A stretch of 64,000 bases of DNA, taken from Orobanche coerulescens (Eukaryota > Streptophyta > Magnoliopsida > Lamiales > Orobanchaceae). The DNA lies in assembly GCA_033398695.1 (NCBI GenBank), contig CM065815.1, positions 100,840,501 to 100,904,500 on the forward strand, read 5' to 3'. The notes beneath the pieces were generated by a model that ran no database searches, was not told where the DNA came from, and saw nothing but the letters and a program-made list of their open reading frames with translations. Below, piece by piece: positions 23,898 through 33,191 of the stretch (positions are counted from its first letter, which is position 1; each line of letters begins with the position of its first letter). The position numbers and the translations under genes were made by a program.

Positions 23898-24007
23898 AAA
23901 AATCAAGTTTCGGTAAAAATCATTTACCAATGATAGAAACACAAAGTGTATTCTTTCACATTCAACATTCATAATACTCTTTATCTTACAAGGCTAATCA
24001 ATGAAGA

Positions 24008-24018
24008 CTACTTATAGG
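24008..24018 (-). promoter_or_regulatory. TATA box of CRM-3 3' LTR
   Basis: CCTATAAGTAG on the minus strand, about 110 nt before the stem-loop block. Confidence 0.62.
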
Positions 24019-24221
24019 AGTATGTAGTTTAAGTCTAAGGAATCAAACAAAAAAAGAAAATAATTCAAAGATTTATAAAATCTTTGAATAATCAAAACAA
24101 ATCCAATAAAATACAAACAAGAAACATCAATCACAAAATATGGGAACACAATCCCTAAAATAAGTAAAGAAATGAAAAGAGAAGACAAAACACACAAAAA
24201 TCAGCAATTAAAAAGGTAGCC

Positions 24222-24670
24222 GGGTTGCCGGACACGGCCGTGTCGCTGACACGCCGCGGCGCGCATCCGGGCAGGGACTCGACCGTGTCCGATCGACACG
24301 GTTGCGGCACGACAGGACGTCCGACGGCCGATCGTCCGGCAGCCGATCGGGCGCGATAGGGACGTTTGGCAGGACTCGACACGGGCGCGGCGCGACAAGG
24401 ACCGGCAGTGACTCGACCGTGTCCGCTTGACACGGCCGCGGCGTGACAAGGACGCCCGACGGCGACTCGACCACGCGGCGCGACAAGGACGTCTGGCAGA
24501 CTCGACCGTGTCGTGGAACACGGTCGGGCGGCCGGGCGTCATTTTCGGCATTTCCGGAAGAGTAGGACTCGACCGTGCCTGACGACACGGTCGGGTTCGG
24601 CCGACGGTACTTGGCTTATCCGGCACATCTAAGACGGCCGTGTCGACGACACACGGCCGGGTTCGGCAAG
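24222..24670. repeat. GC-rich palindrome cluster in CRM-3 LTR
   Basis: A GC island in otherwise AT-rich DNA, made of variants of GACACGGCCGTGTC and of GACTCGACCGTGTCC with inverted partners. The equivalent stretch of the 5' LTR (33460-33910) has many small indels relative to this one. Confidence 0.7.
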
Positions 24671-24891
24671 GTTGCTCGCCATTTCCGGAAAGTGCGATAT
24701 TTTCCTAAGCGAGATATTTTCCTACAGTTGGATATTTTCCGCCGTTTGGACATTTTCCTACAGTCGACATTCCTTTTACGCCTTATGTCCGTTTTCTCGC
24801 CTAAAATGTAGTCGCACGCACGGCGCGTTGTAAGGCCTTTAACGTCGATTCTTGCTTCGATTTCTTTATTCGACTATTCAATTCCGTATCA

Positions 24892-24906
24892 TCCCCTCCC
24901 CTTTAA
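24892..24906 (-). other. Polypurine tract of CRM-3
   Basis: TTAAAGGGGAGGGGA on the minus strand, next to the 3' LTR. Confidence 0.8.
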
Positions 24907-24975
24907 AGGGAATTGTCCTCAATTCAAATCCCTTCGTCATCAAGATAATTCACTAAAGCCTCTATGTATTTGATC

Positions 24976-26226
24976 TCAAAATGTCCGCAAAGGCGTACAT
25001 GGCCCAAAATCTTGAGACGATAGGTAGTGGGGGCCCTCGAGAATCACCAACAAAATAACTATCATTATTAATAAAATAATAATAATTACTCGCTGTGTAA
25101 TACCGATATCACGATATGAATCATCATATAGTCGGACATTTAAAATGGGAAGCACGACAGTAATAATAGGTCGCTCTTCATCGGATGCCACTTCAAGCCC
25201 TGGGAAAAACACTTCGTCGTTGACTTTCATATCAAAAACTTGGTAAGGCTCAAGATATAGATGCTCTGGAATCATCATATCTTCTTGCTCAGTATCAAGA
25301 ACCGAAAACACATCATTGTAGTTTGCATCATTAATTGGACGAAAAACTTCAAAACAACTTTTATCGAGATATGGACCGTCGTTGGGCACAACATCAAAAA
25401 TGGGAAGTATTGATGATTTCACGTCGGGTGCACCATCAAAAATGGAAAACACGGAATCAATTATGGGCTCCTCTTCGTCAACTGGTTCGGTATCAAATAC
25501 TGGTGGCCCTTCATAATCCGGTTCGGTTTCCATGACACTAAAAAGTTTCTCACCATTAACATAAGTTGGTCCGTCTTGGTCAACTTGGCCAACATAACCA
25601 ACTGGCCCATGCTCAACGTAGCAAGATCCAGGTTCATCAATTAGGGAAACACGGCTCAACTCATCTTCTTTGTTGTATTGCGCCGTTGAAACCTCTGTCT
25701 CGCCTACCACATCGAAAATGGTGGTAGGAACATCATCTTCATCGACAAAAGGCTTTGCTGGAAATTCTTTAAAGGGGAAAACCCTAAGATCGAAGGTCGA
25801 TGGCGGGGCGTCGAAGGATTGGTGGTGGGGAAACAACGACTGGTGGTAAGATGTGGATTTGAACCTTTGCTTGAAATATTTTCTGAATTTTTGCCAATCT
25901 GTAATTTTAGGCTTACGTTGTTGTGAACGGAACTGTTTCAATTTTTGCCACCAGAAGGCGGCGCTACCGCGGAGGCGCTTTGTCACCAGCGAAACGCGGC
26001 GGTTGATCGGGACAGCCTTGAAGTCCGCGTGCTCCTCACAAGCACGGAGCCAATCTATGCATGCATCTGGATTACTAGATCCGTAAAACTCCGGTATGCT
26101 GCGGAATTTAGCCAAGAAATCAATATCGTTGGCGTCGTTTCTGCGTCTTGCTTGCATACGTGGTTCCGGTAAGCCGTTTAGTGCGTCAGCGAGTTTGATC
26201 AAGAAATCGAGATCGGAAAAATCCAT
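24976..26226 (-). CDS. CRM-3 Gag-like protein with acidic repeats and hydrophobic C-terminus
   Basis: 416 residues from MDFSDLDFLIKLADAL (26226). The longer reading to 26439 starts inside the LTR and crosses the primer site, so it was not chosen. Residues 1 to about 135 are Gag-like: IPEFYGSSNPDACIDWLRACE and SAAFWWQKLKQFR match the capsid-type helical domain of plant Ty3/gypsy Gag. A zinc knuckle, protease and all pol domains are absent. The rest is acidic with a loose recurring pattern (VFDTEP.DEEEP, IFDVVPNDGP, VLDTEQED). Near the C-terminus is a run of hydrophobic residues (VIIIILLIMIVILLVILEG) encoded by ATA/AAT-rich DNA; it looks like a membrane segment but could be a low-complexity by-product. 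The single uninterrupted frame suggests recent coding capacity. Helper-supplied enzymes would be needed for movement. Confidence 0.72.
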   Translation of the reverse strand: MDFSDLDFLIKLADALNGLPEPRMQARRRNDANDIDFLAKFRSIPEFYGSSNPDACIDWLRACEEHADFKAVPINRRVSLVTKRLRGSAAFWWQKLKQFRSQQRKPKITDWQKFRKYFKQRFKSTSYHQSLFPHHQSFDAPPSTFDLRVFPFKEFPAKPFVDEDDVPTTIFDVVGETEVSTAQYNKEDELSRVSLIDEPGSCYVEHGPVGYVGQVDQDGPTYVNGEKLFSVMETEPDYEGPPVFDTEPVDEEEPIIDSVFSIFDGAPDVKSSILPIFDVVPNDGPYLDKSCFEVFRPINDANYNDVFSVLDTEQEDMMIPEHLYLEPYQVFDMKVNDEVFFPGLEVASDEERPIITVVLPILNVRLYDDSYRDIGITQRVIIIILLIMIVILLVILEGPHYLSSQDFGPCTPLRTF

Positions 26227-26292
26227 AACAAGAATCAAGAGATAGTTCTTCACAAGAAATCGTTGAAGAAATCGCCCAAGGAGATGACCCTG

Positions 26293-26305
26293 GGCTCCGA
26301 TACCA
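26293..26305 (-). other. Primer-binding site of CRM-3
   Basis: TGGTATCGGAGCC on the minus strand, 4 nt inside the 5' LTR; initiator Met tRNA type with one mismatch. Confidence 0.8.
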
Positions 26306-26483
26306 CTTATGATACGAATTCGACCGAGCAAGGTGGATACGTATCGGTCGGGGTGTTTGTAGGAATATCGTAGCGGAAGTCTTTTTACGAGTAGGGGGTT
26401 TTTGGATGTATTTTGTGGGAGTAATATCGAATATAACAATAAAAATATCGAACAAGAAGACTTGAACGATCAAGAACAAGAGT

Positions 26484-26573
26484 TTATCAAATTAGACCTA
26501 TAACTCGATAAGGTGATTTCTTCCCAAGACCTATTGAGAATCAATCGGATTAATACTCGAAAACGCGTCGAAT
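26484..26573 (-). other. Three-stem-loop LTR element (CRM-3 5' LTR)
   Basis: SL3 at 26484-26511 (TTATCGAGTTA/TAATTTGATAA, paired through G-U), SL2 at 26521-26540, SL1 at 26555-26573. Both hexaloops are TAGGTC. Confidence 0.74.
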
Positions 26574-26704
26574 AAAAATCAAGTTTCGGTAAAAATCATT
26601 TACCAATGATAGAAACACAAAGTGTATTCTTTCTGATACGAATTACGTATGTACGTAAAACGTATACGTAAAACGTATAAAATACAACGGAAGATTATCA
26701 CGGT

Positions 26705-26915
26705 CTTATGATACGAATTCTCTCTCGGTACAGCAGAAGACTCTTTCACGTACGGTAGCGAACAAGATCACCGAAATGAAGCAAGCCGCTCATAGCCCGA
26801 ACAAAGAAGAACTCGTCGATATAGCGCTTCCGAACAGCAAGACTCGCTCGATACAGCAATTTCGAACAGCAGGACTCGCTCGATACAGCAACTCGTCGAT
26901 ACAGCAAAATAAAAG
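26705..26915 (-). repeat. CRM-4-derived segment inside CRM-2b 3' LTR
   Basis: On the minus strand it reads GCTGTATCGAGCGAG-type repeats, CATTTCGG, GTTCGCTACCG, ACGTGAAA, GTCTTCTGCTGTACCGA, then GAGAATTCGTATCATAAG. This matches the CRM-4 LTR end (54900-55024) plus the first bases of its leader (55025-55028). CRM-2a has unrelated sequence here. Confidence 0.82.
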
Positions 26916-26980
26916 GTGGTGGCCGAAATTTATACGGTTTTCGGCCGGGATGTAGGATAGTGTATGGGTTTGAATGTGTT

Positions 26981-27070
26981 TTACCGAATTAGACCTATAA
27001 CTCGATAAAAATAATCTCTCCTCAAGACCTATTGAGAATCGATCAAGTTATAATTCGAGACGCGTCGAAA
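26981..27070 (-). other. Three-stem-loop LTR element (CRM-2b 3' LTR)
   Basis: SL3 at 26981-27008 (TTATCGAGTTA/TAATTCGGTAA with G-U pairs), SL2 at 27019-27038, SL1 near 27052-27070. Loops TAGGTC are conserved. Confidence 0.74.
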
Positions 27071-27163
27071 TAATAACTAAAGTTTTGTTGAACTCGTTCA
27101 ACGTATATTTCAAAGAAATACAAGGTTTATTACTTTCAAGATATGTTACAAATACAAAGAGTA

Positions 27164-27179
27164 CTACTATATATAGTAG
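27164..27179 (-). promoter_or_regulatory. TATA box within a palindrome (CRM-2b 3' LTR)
   Basis: TATATATA inside ACTACTATATATAGTAGT, as in CRM-2a. Confidence 0.68.
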
Positions 27180-27645
27180 TTTCCAACCGTAAGAAAATAC
27201 AACAAAATGAGAAAACGAAGCTTCCTAGTAACACACCAATCGGCCGAAAATATCCAAGGAGATACCATCTTGGATTTTATGGTGATTAAGACATGAAGAA
27301 ATCTTTGATGAATCTTGGACTTATTAAGTGATGGTGACATGAAGAAGAACCAAATATCATTCCTTCCATTCTTCATTTCGGCCGAACTCATCAAGGATTG
27401 TTGAGGAGGATTTTGTGTAGATATGATATCAACCTCTTTGGAATTATATAGGTGATTATGACATGAGGGACAATGACATGAAGGATGAAAGTCTTCACTC
27501 CATCTTGTGTTTCGGCCGTTTTTTATTATGGTGGGGAAGGAAAATATCTTCATTATCTTGTCAAAGATATGAAGTCAAGTGAGGTCCCTTTCAAGCATGA
27601 TATGGCCGATTTTTCATGCTTTCGGACCGATTCCGTCGTCGAATT

Positions 27646-29520
27646 TTACGTTATTCCGATTCCGATTAACAACGTAACTCCAATCCGCGTGTTCTTTTCT
27701 CCCAAGTATAATGATGCATGACCATGTGAATTTGTATCGTCGTGGATGTCGATTTTTATTGGAGCTTCTTCGACTGGAATATTAGATATCGTATCATTCC
27801 CTCCTTCTTTGAAAGGAATTGACCTCAATTCCGTAATGCCATCGTCGTCAAGGTAAGGTGAGAGATCACCTACGTTGAAAGTCGCGTGTACTCCGTATTC
27901 GCCCGGAAGTTCGACCTTGTAGGCGTTGTCGTTCACTTTTCCCACAATTTTGTACGGACCTTCGGCTCTCGGTATTAATTTATTCTTTCGTTTGCTTGGG
28001 AATCTTTCTTTTCTCAAATGTATCCAAACTAAGTCGCCAACATCAAATAATCTCGCCTTTTTATTTTTGTTCGACTTCCGTTTGTAAATTTCATTCACTT
28101 CTTTAATCCGTTCCCGTATCTTTTCATGTAACTTCATCATTGATTTGAGTTTTGATTCGGCGTCTTTGTGAACCAATTCGTCGCTCGGCAAGGGAATCAA
28201 ATCCAATGGCATGTGCGGATTTATTCCGTATACTACTTCAAAAGGTGAATGGGCCGTGGCGAAGCCGGGTGTTCGGTTGTATGCAAATTCCGCATGTGCA
28301 AGTTTAACGTCCCAATCCTTTTGTGTTTTATTCACCAATCCTCGCAATAATGCTCCCAAGGTTCGATTAGTCACCTCGGTCTGTCCATCGGTTTGTGGGT
28401 GATGTGAAGTACTGAATAGGAGTTTAGTACCCACTTTTCTCCATAAAGTATTCCAGAAGTAACTCAGAAATTTAGAATCTCGATCCGACACGATAGTTTT
28501 TGGAACTCCGTGTAAACGAACTACTTCCCGGAAGTACAAGTCCGCCACGTTGCTTGCATCATCGATTTTGTGGCATGCTATAAAGTGAGCCATTTTCGAA
28601 AAACGGTCGACGACCACCATGATCGAGTCTTTGCCTCGTTGAGTACGAGGTAAAGCCACAATAAAATCCATCGAGACATCCTCCCATGGTCGTAACGGTA
28701 TTGGCAACGGCATGTATGTACTTGACTTGAACGAACTTTTCATCATGTGACAAGTGACGCATTTACTCACGATTGTGCTTACGTCACCATACATCTTTGG
28801 CCAAAAGAAATGTTCTTTTAGCACTTCTACAGTCTTGGCCGAGCCGAAATGACCGGCTAGTCCTCCTCCGTGTGCCTCCCGAACTAGCAATTCCCGAATT
28901 GTATGTCTCGGCACACATAATTTATTTCCCTTGAAAAGAAAGCCATCCTGTAAAACAAATTCCTCGTACGGGGCCGTTTTACAACGGTTAAAAATTTCCC
29001 CAAAGTCCAAATCGTCGCTGTAATGATTTTTCACAGTCTCGAACCCCAACAAACGAACATCTAGAATCGACAGTAAGGCATACCGTCTTGATAGTGCATC
29101 CGCCACTATATTACTCTTCCCGTCTTTGTACTTGGATGAAAAGTGAAAAGATTGTAAAAATTCCACCCATTTTGCATGCCTCGGGCTTAGCTTACTTTGT
29201 CCGTTGATGTATTTCAACGACTCGTGATCCGAATGCAACACGAAATGTTTCGAACGTAGATAGTGACTCCAATGATCGAGTGCTCTCACGATAGCATAGA
29301 ACTCCTTGTCGTAAGTACAATAATTCACTCGGGCGCCACTTAATTTCTCCGAAAAATAGGCGATGGGACGGCCTCTTTGAATTAGTACTGCCCCGATTCC
29401 ATCTCCGCTAGCGCCGCATTCCACCTCAAACGGTTGTGAAAAATCGGGTAACGTCAAAATCGGCGCTTCACATAACTTTCCCTTTAATTTTTCAAAAGCC
29501 TTTGGGCCGCCTCGCTCCAT
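27646..29520 (-). pseudogene. CRM-2b RNase H, integrase and LTR-encoded tail
   Basis: A 624-residue uninterrupted stretch. RNase H reads VECGASGDGIGAVL, so the first catalytic Asp of the ECDASG motif is Gly here, which should abolish RNase H activity. The integrase is complete: [13 protein letters not shown] and SKCVTCH zinc finger, [19 protein letters not shown] and [11 protein letters not shown] catalytic residues, then VGDLVWIHLRKERF, GPYKIVGKV and [15 protein letters not shown]. The polypurine tract is translated as KEGGND, and the last 50 residues lie in the 3' LTR, ending TLLIGIGIT. It is the best-preserved integrase of the CRM-2 family in the window. Confidence 0.88.
27797..27810 (-). 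other. Polypurine tract of CRM-2b
   Basis: AAAGAAGGAGGGAA on the minus strand, as in CRM-2a. Confidence 0.82.
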
Positions 29521-30310
29521 GCAAAGGTTCCTTTTTTAGACACTCCGTGATCGGATCGGAGATGGTGCTAAAGTCCCGTATGAATCGTCGGTAAAAAGAA
29601 GCGAGGCCATGAAATGATCGTACTCCGTGATTGTCTTTGGGGTCGGCCACGACTTGATTGCCGCGATCTTCTCTTGGTCGATCAAACTCCTTCTTTCGAA
29701 ACAACATAGCCGAGAAAGACAAGACTCGACTAGGAAAGTACACTTCTCCCGCTTTCCATAAAGTTTCGTTCCCTTAGCGTTTCAAATACGTGCCGCAAAT
29801 GTTCGAGATGCTCCTCTAAGGATCGATCAGAGATTAAAATGTCGTCTAGGTATACGACAACAAACTTTCCCAAGAAAGGTTTGAGAACCTCGTTCATCAA
29901 CCTCATAAAAGTGCTCGGGGCGTTAGTGAGGCCGAATGGCATCACGACCCATTCGTAAAGTCCATTCTTTGTTTTAAATGCCGTCTTCCATTCGTCTCCC
30001 TCTCGCATGCGAATTTGATGGTATCCGCTCCGTAAATCAACTTTGGAAAATATAACCGAGCCATGTAGCTCGTCCAACATGTCGTCTAGTCTCGGATGTG
30101 GAACCGATACTTGACGGTGATGTTATTCACGTCTCTTCTGTCAATACACATTCGCCATGATCCGTCTTTTTTTGGCACAAGTAGAACTGGAACCGCCCAC
30201 GGACTTAAACTTTCTCGGACATATCCGTGATTCATGAGTTCATCAATTTGACGTTGTAGTTCTTTGGTTTCTTCGGGATTACAACGATACGCCGCTTTGT
30301 TCGAATGGAG
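29492..30310 (-). pseudogene. CRM-2b reverse transcriptase, frameshifted
   Basis: RT pieces lie in more than one frame. 29730-30080 has [30 protein letters not shown] and VVYLDDILI (catalytic Asp pair present). 29492-29743 has [16 protein letters not shown], leading to RNase H. Upstream, about 30080-30310 still encodes [14 protein letters not shown] and ESLSPWAVP but contains small indels. The breaks are close-set, often single-base, and partly at CAG/CTG sites. Confidence 0.82.
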
Positions 30311-30554
30311 CTCTGTACAAGATCAATTTGGTGTTCAATTCCGGATAGGTGGTAATCCTACCGCAAGTCTTCGGAAATACATCCGAGAACTCGTGTAATA
30401 GTGCATCTATCTCTTCTTCGTGGTGTGATTTGGTGGCAAGATTTCGACTTCTTTGATCATCATCAAATAAACATGTTCGCCATCGTCAATGGCGTGTTCG
30501 ACTTCTTTCTCGCTTGCAAACATCGTAAGTTTCGGTCCTTCGACTTTTTCGAAC

Positions 30555-31981
30555 TCATCGTCCGGATAGCTTGAGGTGACATAGGTTTAAGAACAATTTT
30601 TTACCTTTGTCACGTAACTCATACTCGTTACTCCTCCCTCGATGTAGTACGTCCCGATCAAATAACCAAGGTCTTCCCAATAATACGTGACATGCGTCCA
30701 TCGGTAATACATCGCATGTAATATCATCACCATACGAACCCATGGTGAGTCCGACCTTCACTTGCCTTGATACTTTCACCTTGTTTCCATCATCGAGCCA
30801 ATGGAGTGCGTACGGCTTTGATGGGCCGTGGTGATCAATCCGAAGTTTTGAGACCATCTCGCCGATGCCACGTTTGTACAACTTCCACCGTCAATGATCA
30901 AGCTACACCATTTCTCTCGACACGACACTTCGTGTGAAAGATTTGGTCTCGTTGTTCTTCGTCACTCGGGGCTGCCTTCGTTTGTAACATGCGAAGGACG
31001 AGGTTCGTGTCATAGTTCGGGGCATCGTATGCCTCGCATTCTTCTTCTCCTTCGCCGGCTTCCAAGTTAAAAACGTCTCCAATTCTTTCTTCTTCGGCTA
31101 GTAATTCTTCTCGGACGGCTATGGCTTCTCGTAACGTCACAATTCTCCGATTCGGACAAGCACTTTGATAGTGTCCAAATCCTTGACATTTGAAACACCG
31201 GACTTTAGATAGGCTTGTTTCTTTTGGGGTGATAGGAGTTTTTGGAATGGTAGTAACGGGTGGGCTTGTGGTGACAGTTTTTGGAAACGAGCTAGAACTC
31301 GCGCCAAAGTTGGTATTTCCGTATTTAGATGGGAATTCGGGTTTAGAAAGTTTTGTCTTGTTTTGATTTTCTAACTTTATGCAAAGTCCGCATAAAGTAT
31401 CAAAGTCGGAATAGGGGTAGAGTTCCACGGAATTAGCAATATTTTTATTCAAACCTCGAAGGAAACGGGACATCCGTAATTCTTCGCTTTCTTCAAGTTC
31501 TCCCATCAAGGATAAGTTTTCAAACTCCTCGATGTACTCCTCGACACTTAGCTTTCCTTGCGTGAGGTCAGAAATTTTTCGATACAAGCTTAACTTGTGT
31601 GTAGCCGGACATATCTTTTCGTAGTTTCTTTTGAGAGAATCCCACGAACGTATCTTCTCTTTTCCTAAGACGAACTCTTTGTGTCTTCATTCGCTCAAAC
31701 CAAAGGGAAGCTCCCTTTCCAAGTTTGAGAATCGCATACTTGCAACGTACCTCGTCATTGAGATCCTTGAACTCAAACATTCGTTCAATTTTTCTTTCCC
31801 ACTCCAAATAAACCTCGGGATCGGTGCCGCCTACGAACTCCAGAAGTTCGCTTGTCTTGTATTCATCAGCATGTCGTGGTGCATGCATGGCGTCGTATCC
31901 TCGTCGTGCTTAGATTCTGGGCTCCGGTAAGCCGCGAAGAACGTCACGTAGTTGTGCTACTTCTTCATCGGTGAATGCCAT
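30555..31981 (-). pseudogene. CRM-2b Gag-protease, frameshifted
   Basis: The start should be at MAFTDEEV (31981), as in CRM-2a. Gag is split: 31568-31888 has [22 protein letters not shown]. 30898-31587 has [14 protein letters not shown] and the zinc knuckle [14 protein letters not shown], ending at IFHTKCRVERNGVA, where a base is missing relative to CRM-2a. The protease active-site segment around 30870-30910 is out of frame, and 30555-30881 carries [22 protein letters not shown]. Family traits match CRM-2a closely. Confidence 0.83.
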
Positions 31982-32017
31982 CTTCTTGAGTAACGTCGAG
32001 AACTGTGAGACAAATGT

Positions 32018-32028
32018 CTCTGATACCA
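32018..32028 (-). other. Primer-binding site of CRM-2b
   Basis: TGGTATCAGAG on the minus strand, 4 nt from the 5' LTR; initiator Met tRNA type. Confidence 0.82.
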
Positions 32029-32032
32029 CTTA

Positions 32033-33191
32033 TGATACGAATTACGTATGTACGTAAAACGTATACGTAAAACGTATAAAATACAACGGAATATTATCAC
32101 GGTCTTATGATACGAATTCTCTCTCGGTACAGCAGAAGACTCTTTCACGTACGGTAGCGAACAGTACTCAGCCGAAATGAAGCAAGCCGCTCGGCGATTC
32201 GAACAAAGACAACTCGTCGATATAGCGCTTGAACAGCAAGACTCGCTCGTCTGACAATTTCGAACAGCAGGACTCGCTCGTCTGACAACTCGCCGTCTGA
32301 CAAAATAAAAGGTGGTGGCCGAAATTTATACGGTTTTCGGCCGGGATGTAGGATAGTGTATGGGTTTGAATGTGTTTTACCGAATTAGACCTATAACTCG
32401 ATAAAAATAATCTCTCCTCAAGACCTATTGAGAATCGATCAAGTTATAATTCGAGACGCGTCGAAATAATAACTAAAGTTTTGTTGAACTCGTTCAACGT
32501 ATATTTCAAAGAAATACAAGGTTTATTACTTTCAAGATATGTTACAAATACAAAGAGTACTACTATATATAGTAGTTTCCAACCGTAAGAAAATACAACA
32601 AAATGAGAAAACGAAGCTTCCTAGTAACACACCAATCGGCCGAAAATATCCAAGGAGATACCATCTTGGATTTTATGGTGATTAAGACATGAAGAAATCT
32701 TTGATGAATCTTGGACTTATTAAGTGATGGTGACATGAAGAAGAACCAAATATCATTCCTTCCATTCTTCATTTCGGCCGAACTCATCAAGGATTGTTGA
32801 GGAGGATTTTGTGTAGATATGATATCAACCTCTTTGGAATTATATAGGTGATTATGACATGAGGGACAATGACATGAAGGATGAAAGTCTTCACTCCATC
32901 TTGTGTTTCGGCCGTTTTTTATTATGGTGGGGAAGGAAAATATCTTCATTATCTTGTCAAAGATATGAAGTCAAGTGAGGTCCCTTTCAAGCATGATATG
33001 GCCGATTTTTCAGCTTTCGGACCGATTCCGTCGTCGAATTTTACGTTATTCCGATTCCGATTAACAACGTAACTCCAATCCGCGTGTTCTTTTCTCCCAA
33101 GTATAATGATGCATGACCATGTGAATTTGTATCGTCGTGGATGTCGATTTTTATTGGAGCTTCTTCGACTGGAATATTAGATATCGTATCA
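32033..33191 (-). repeat. CRM-2b 5' LTR, mosaic
   Basis: 1159 bp partner of 26634-27796. It carries the same CRM-4-like segment (about 32103-32307), but there GATACAGC of the other LTR reads GTCTGAC at three places. A TATA box within the 18-bp palindrome is at 32560-32575. Confidence 0.9.
32377..32467 (-). other. Three-stem-loop LTR element (CRM-2b 5' LTR)
   Basis: SL3 at 32377-32404, SL2 at 32415-32434, SL1 near 32449-32467. Identical to the copy in the 3' LTR. Confidence 0.74.

Larger units (their letters stand above)
23637..24891 (-). repeat. CRM-3 3' LTR
   Basis: 1255 bp, TGATACAAATTATCC...TTCCGTATCA. Contains the stem-loop block, a TATA box and a GC-rich palindrome cluster (24222-24670). 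The far end retains degenerate tail-coding sequence (DTELNS...GEK). Confidence 0.88.
26634..27796 (-). repeat. CRM-2b 3' LTR, mosaic
   Basis: TGATACGATATC...ACGTAATTCGTATCA on the minus strand. Positions 26705-26915 are homologous to the CRM-4 LTR end, including its terminus and 5 leader bases; the remaining LTR is CRM-2 type. Confidence 0.9.
26634..33191 (-). mobile_element. CRM-2b: Ty3/gypsy LTR retrotransposon nested in CRM-3
   Basis: 6558 bp, with target duplication CTTTC (26629-26633 and 33192-33196). LTRs are 26634-27796 (1163 bp) and 32033-33191 (1159 bp). The polyprotein is nearly the same as in CRM-2a, but the LTRs are about 325 bp longer because part of U5 has been replaced by CRM-4-like sequence. 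The coding region is broken in several places. This is the youngest layer of the triple nest. Confidence 0.92.

Noticed and set aside
24201..24626. Arg/Pro-rich open frames in the GC island (also 33394-33924)
   Set aside because: The GC-rich palindromic LTR sequence has few stops in any frame; the two LTR copies do not preserve a frame.
26227..26439. Longer N-terminus for the CRM-3 protein starting at 26439
   Set aside because: It would be translated from the LTR across the primer-binding site; the ATG at 26226 matches the MDF/MDL starts of the other families.
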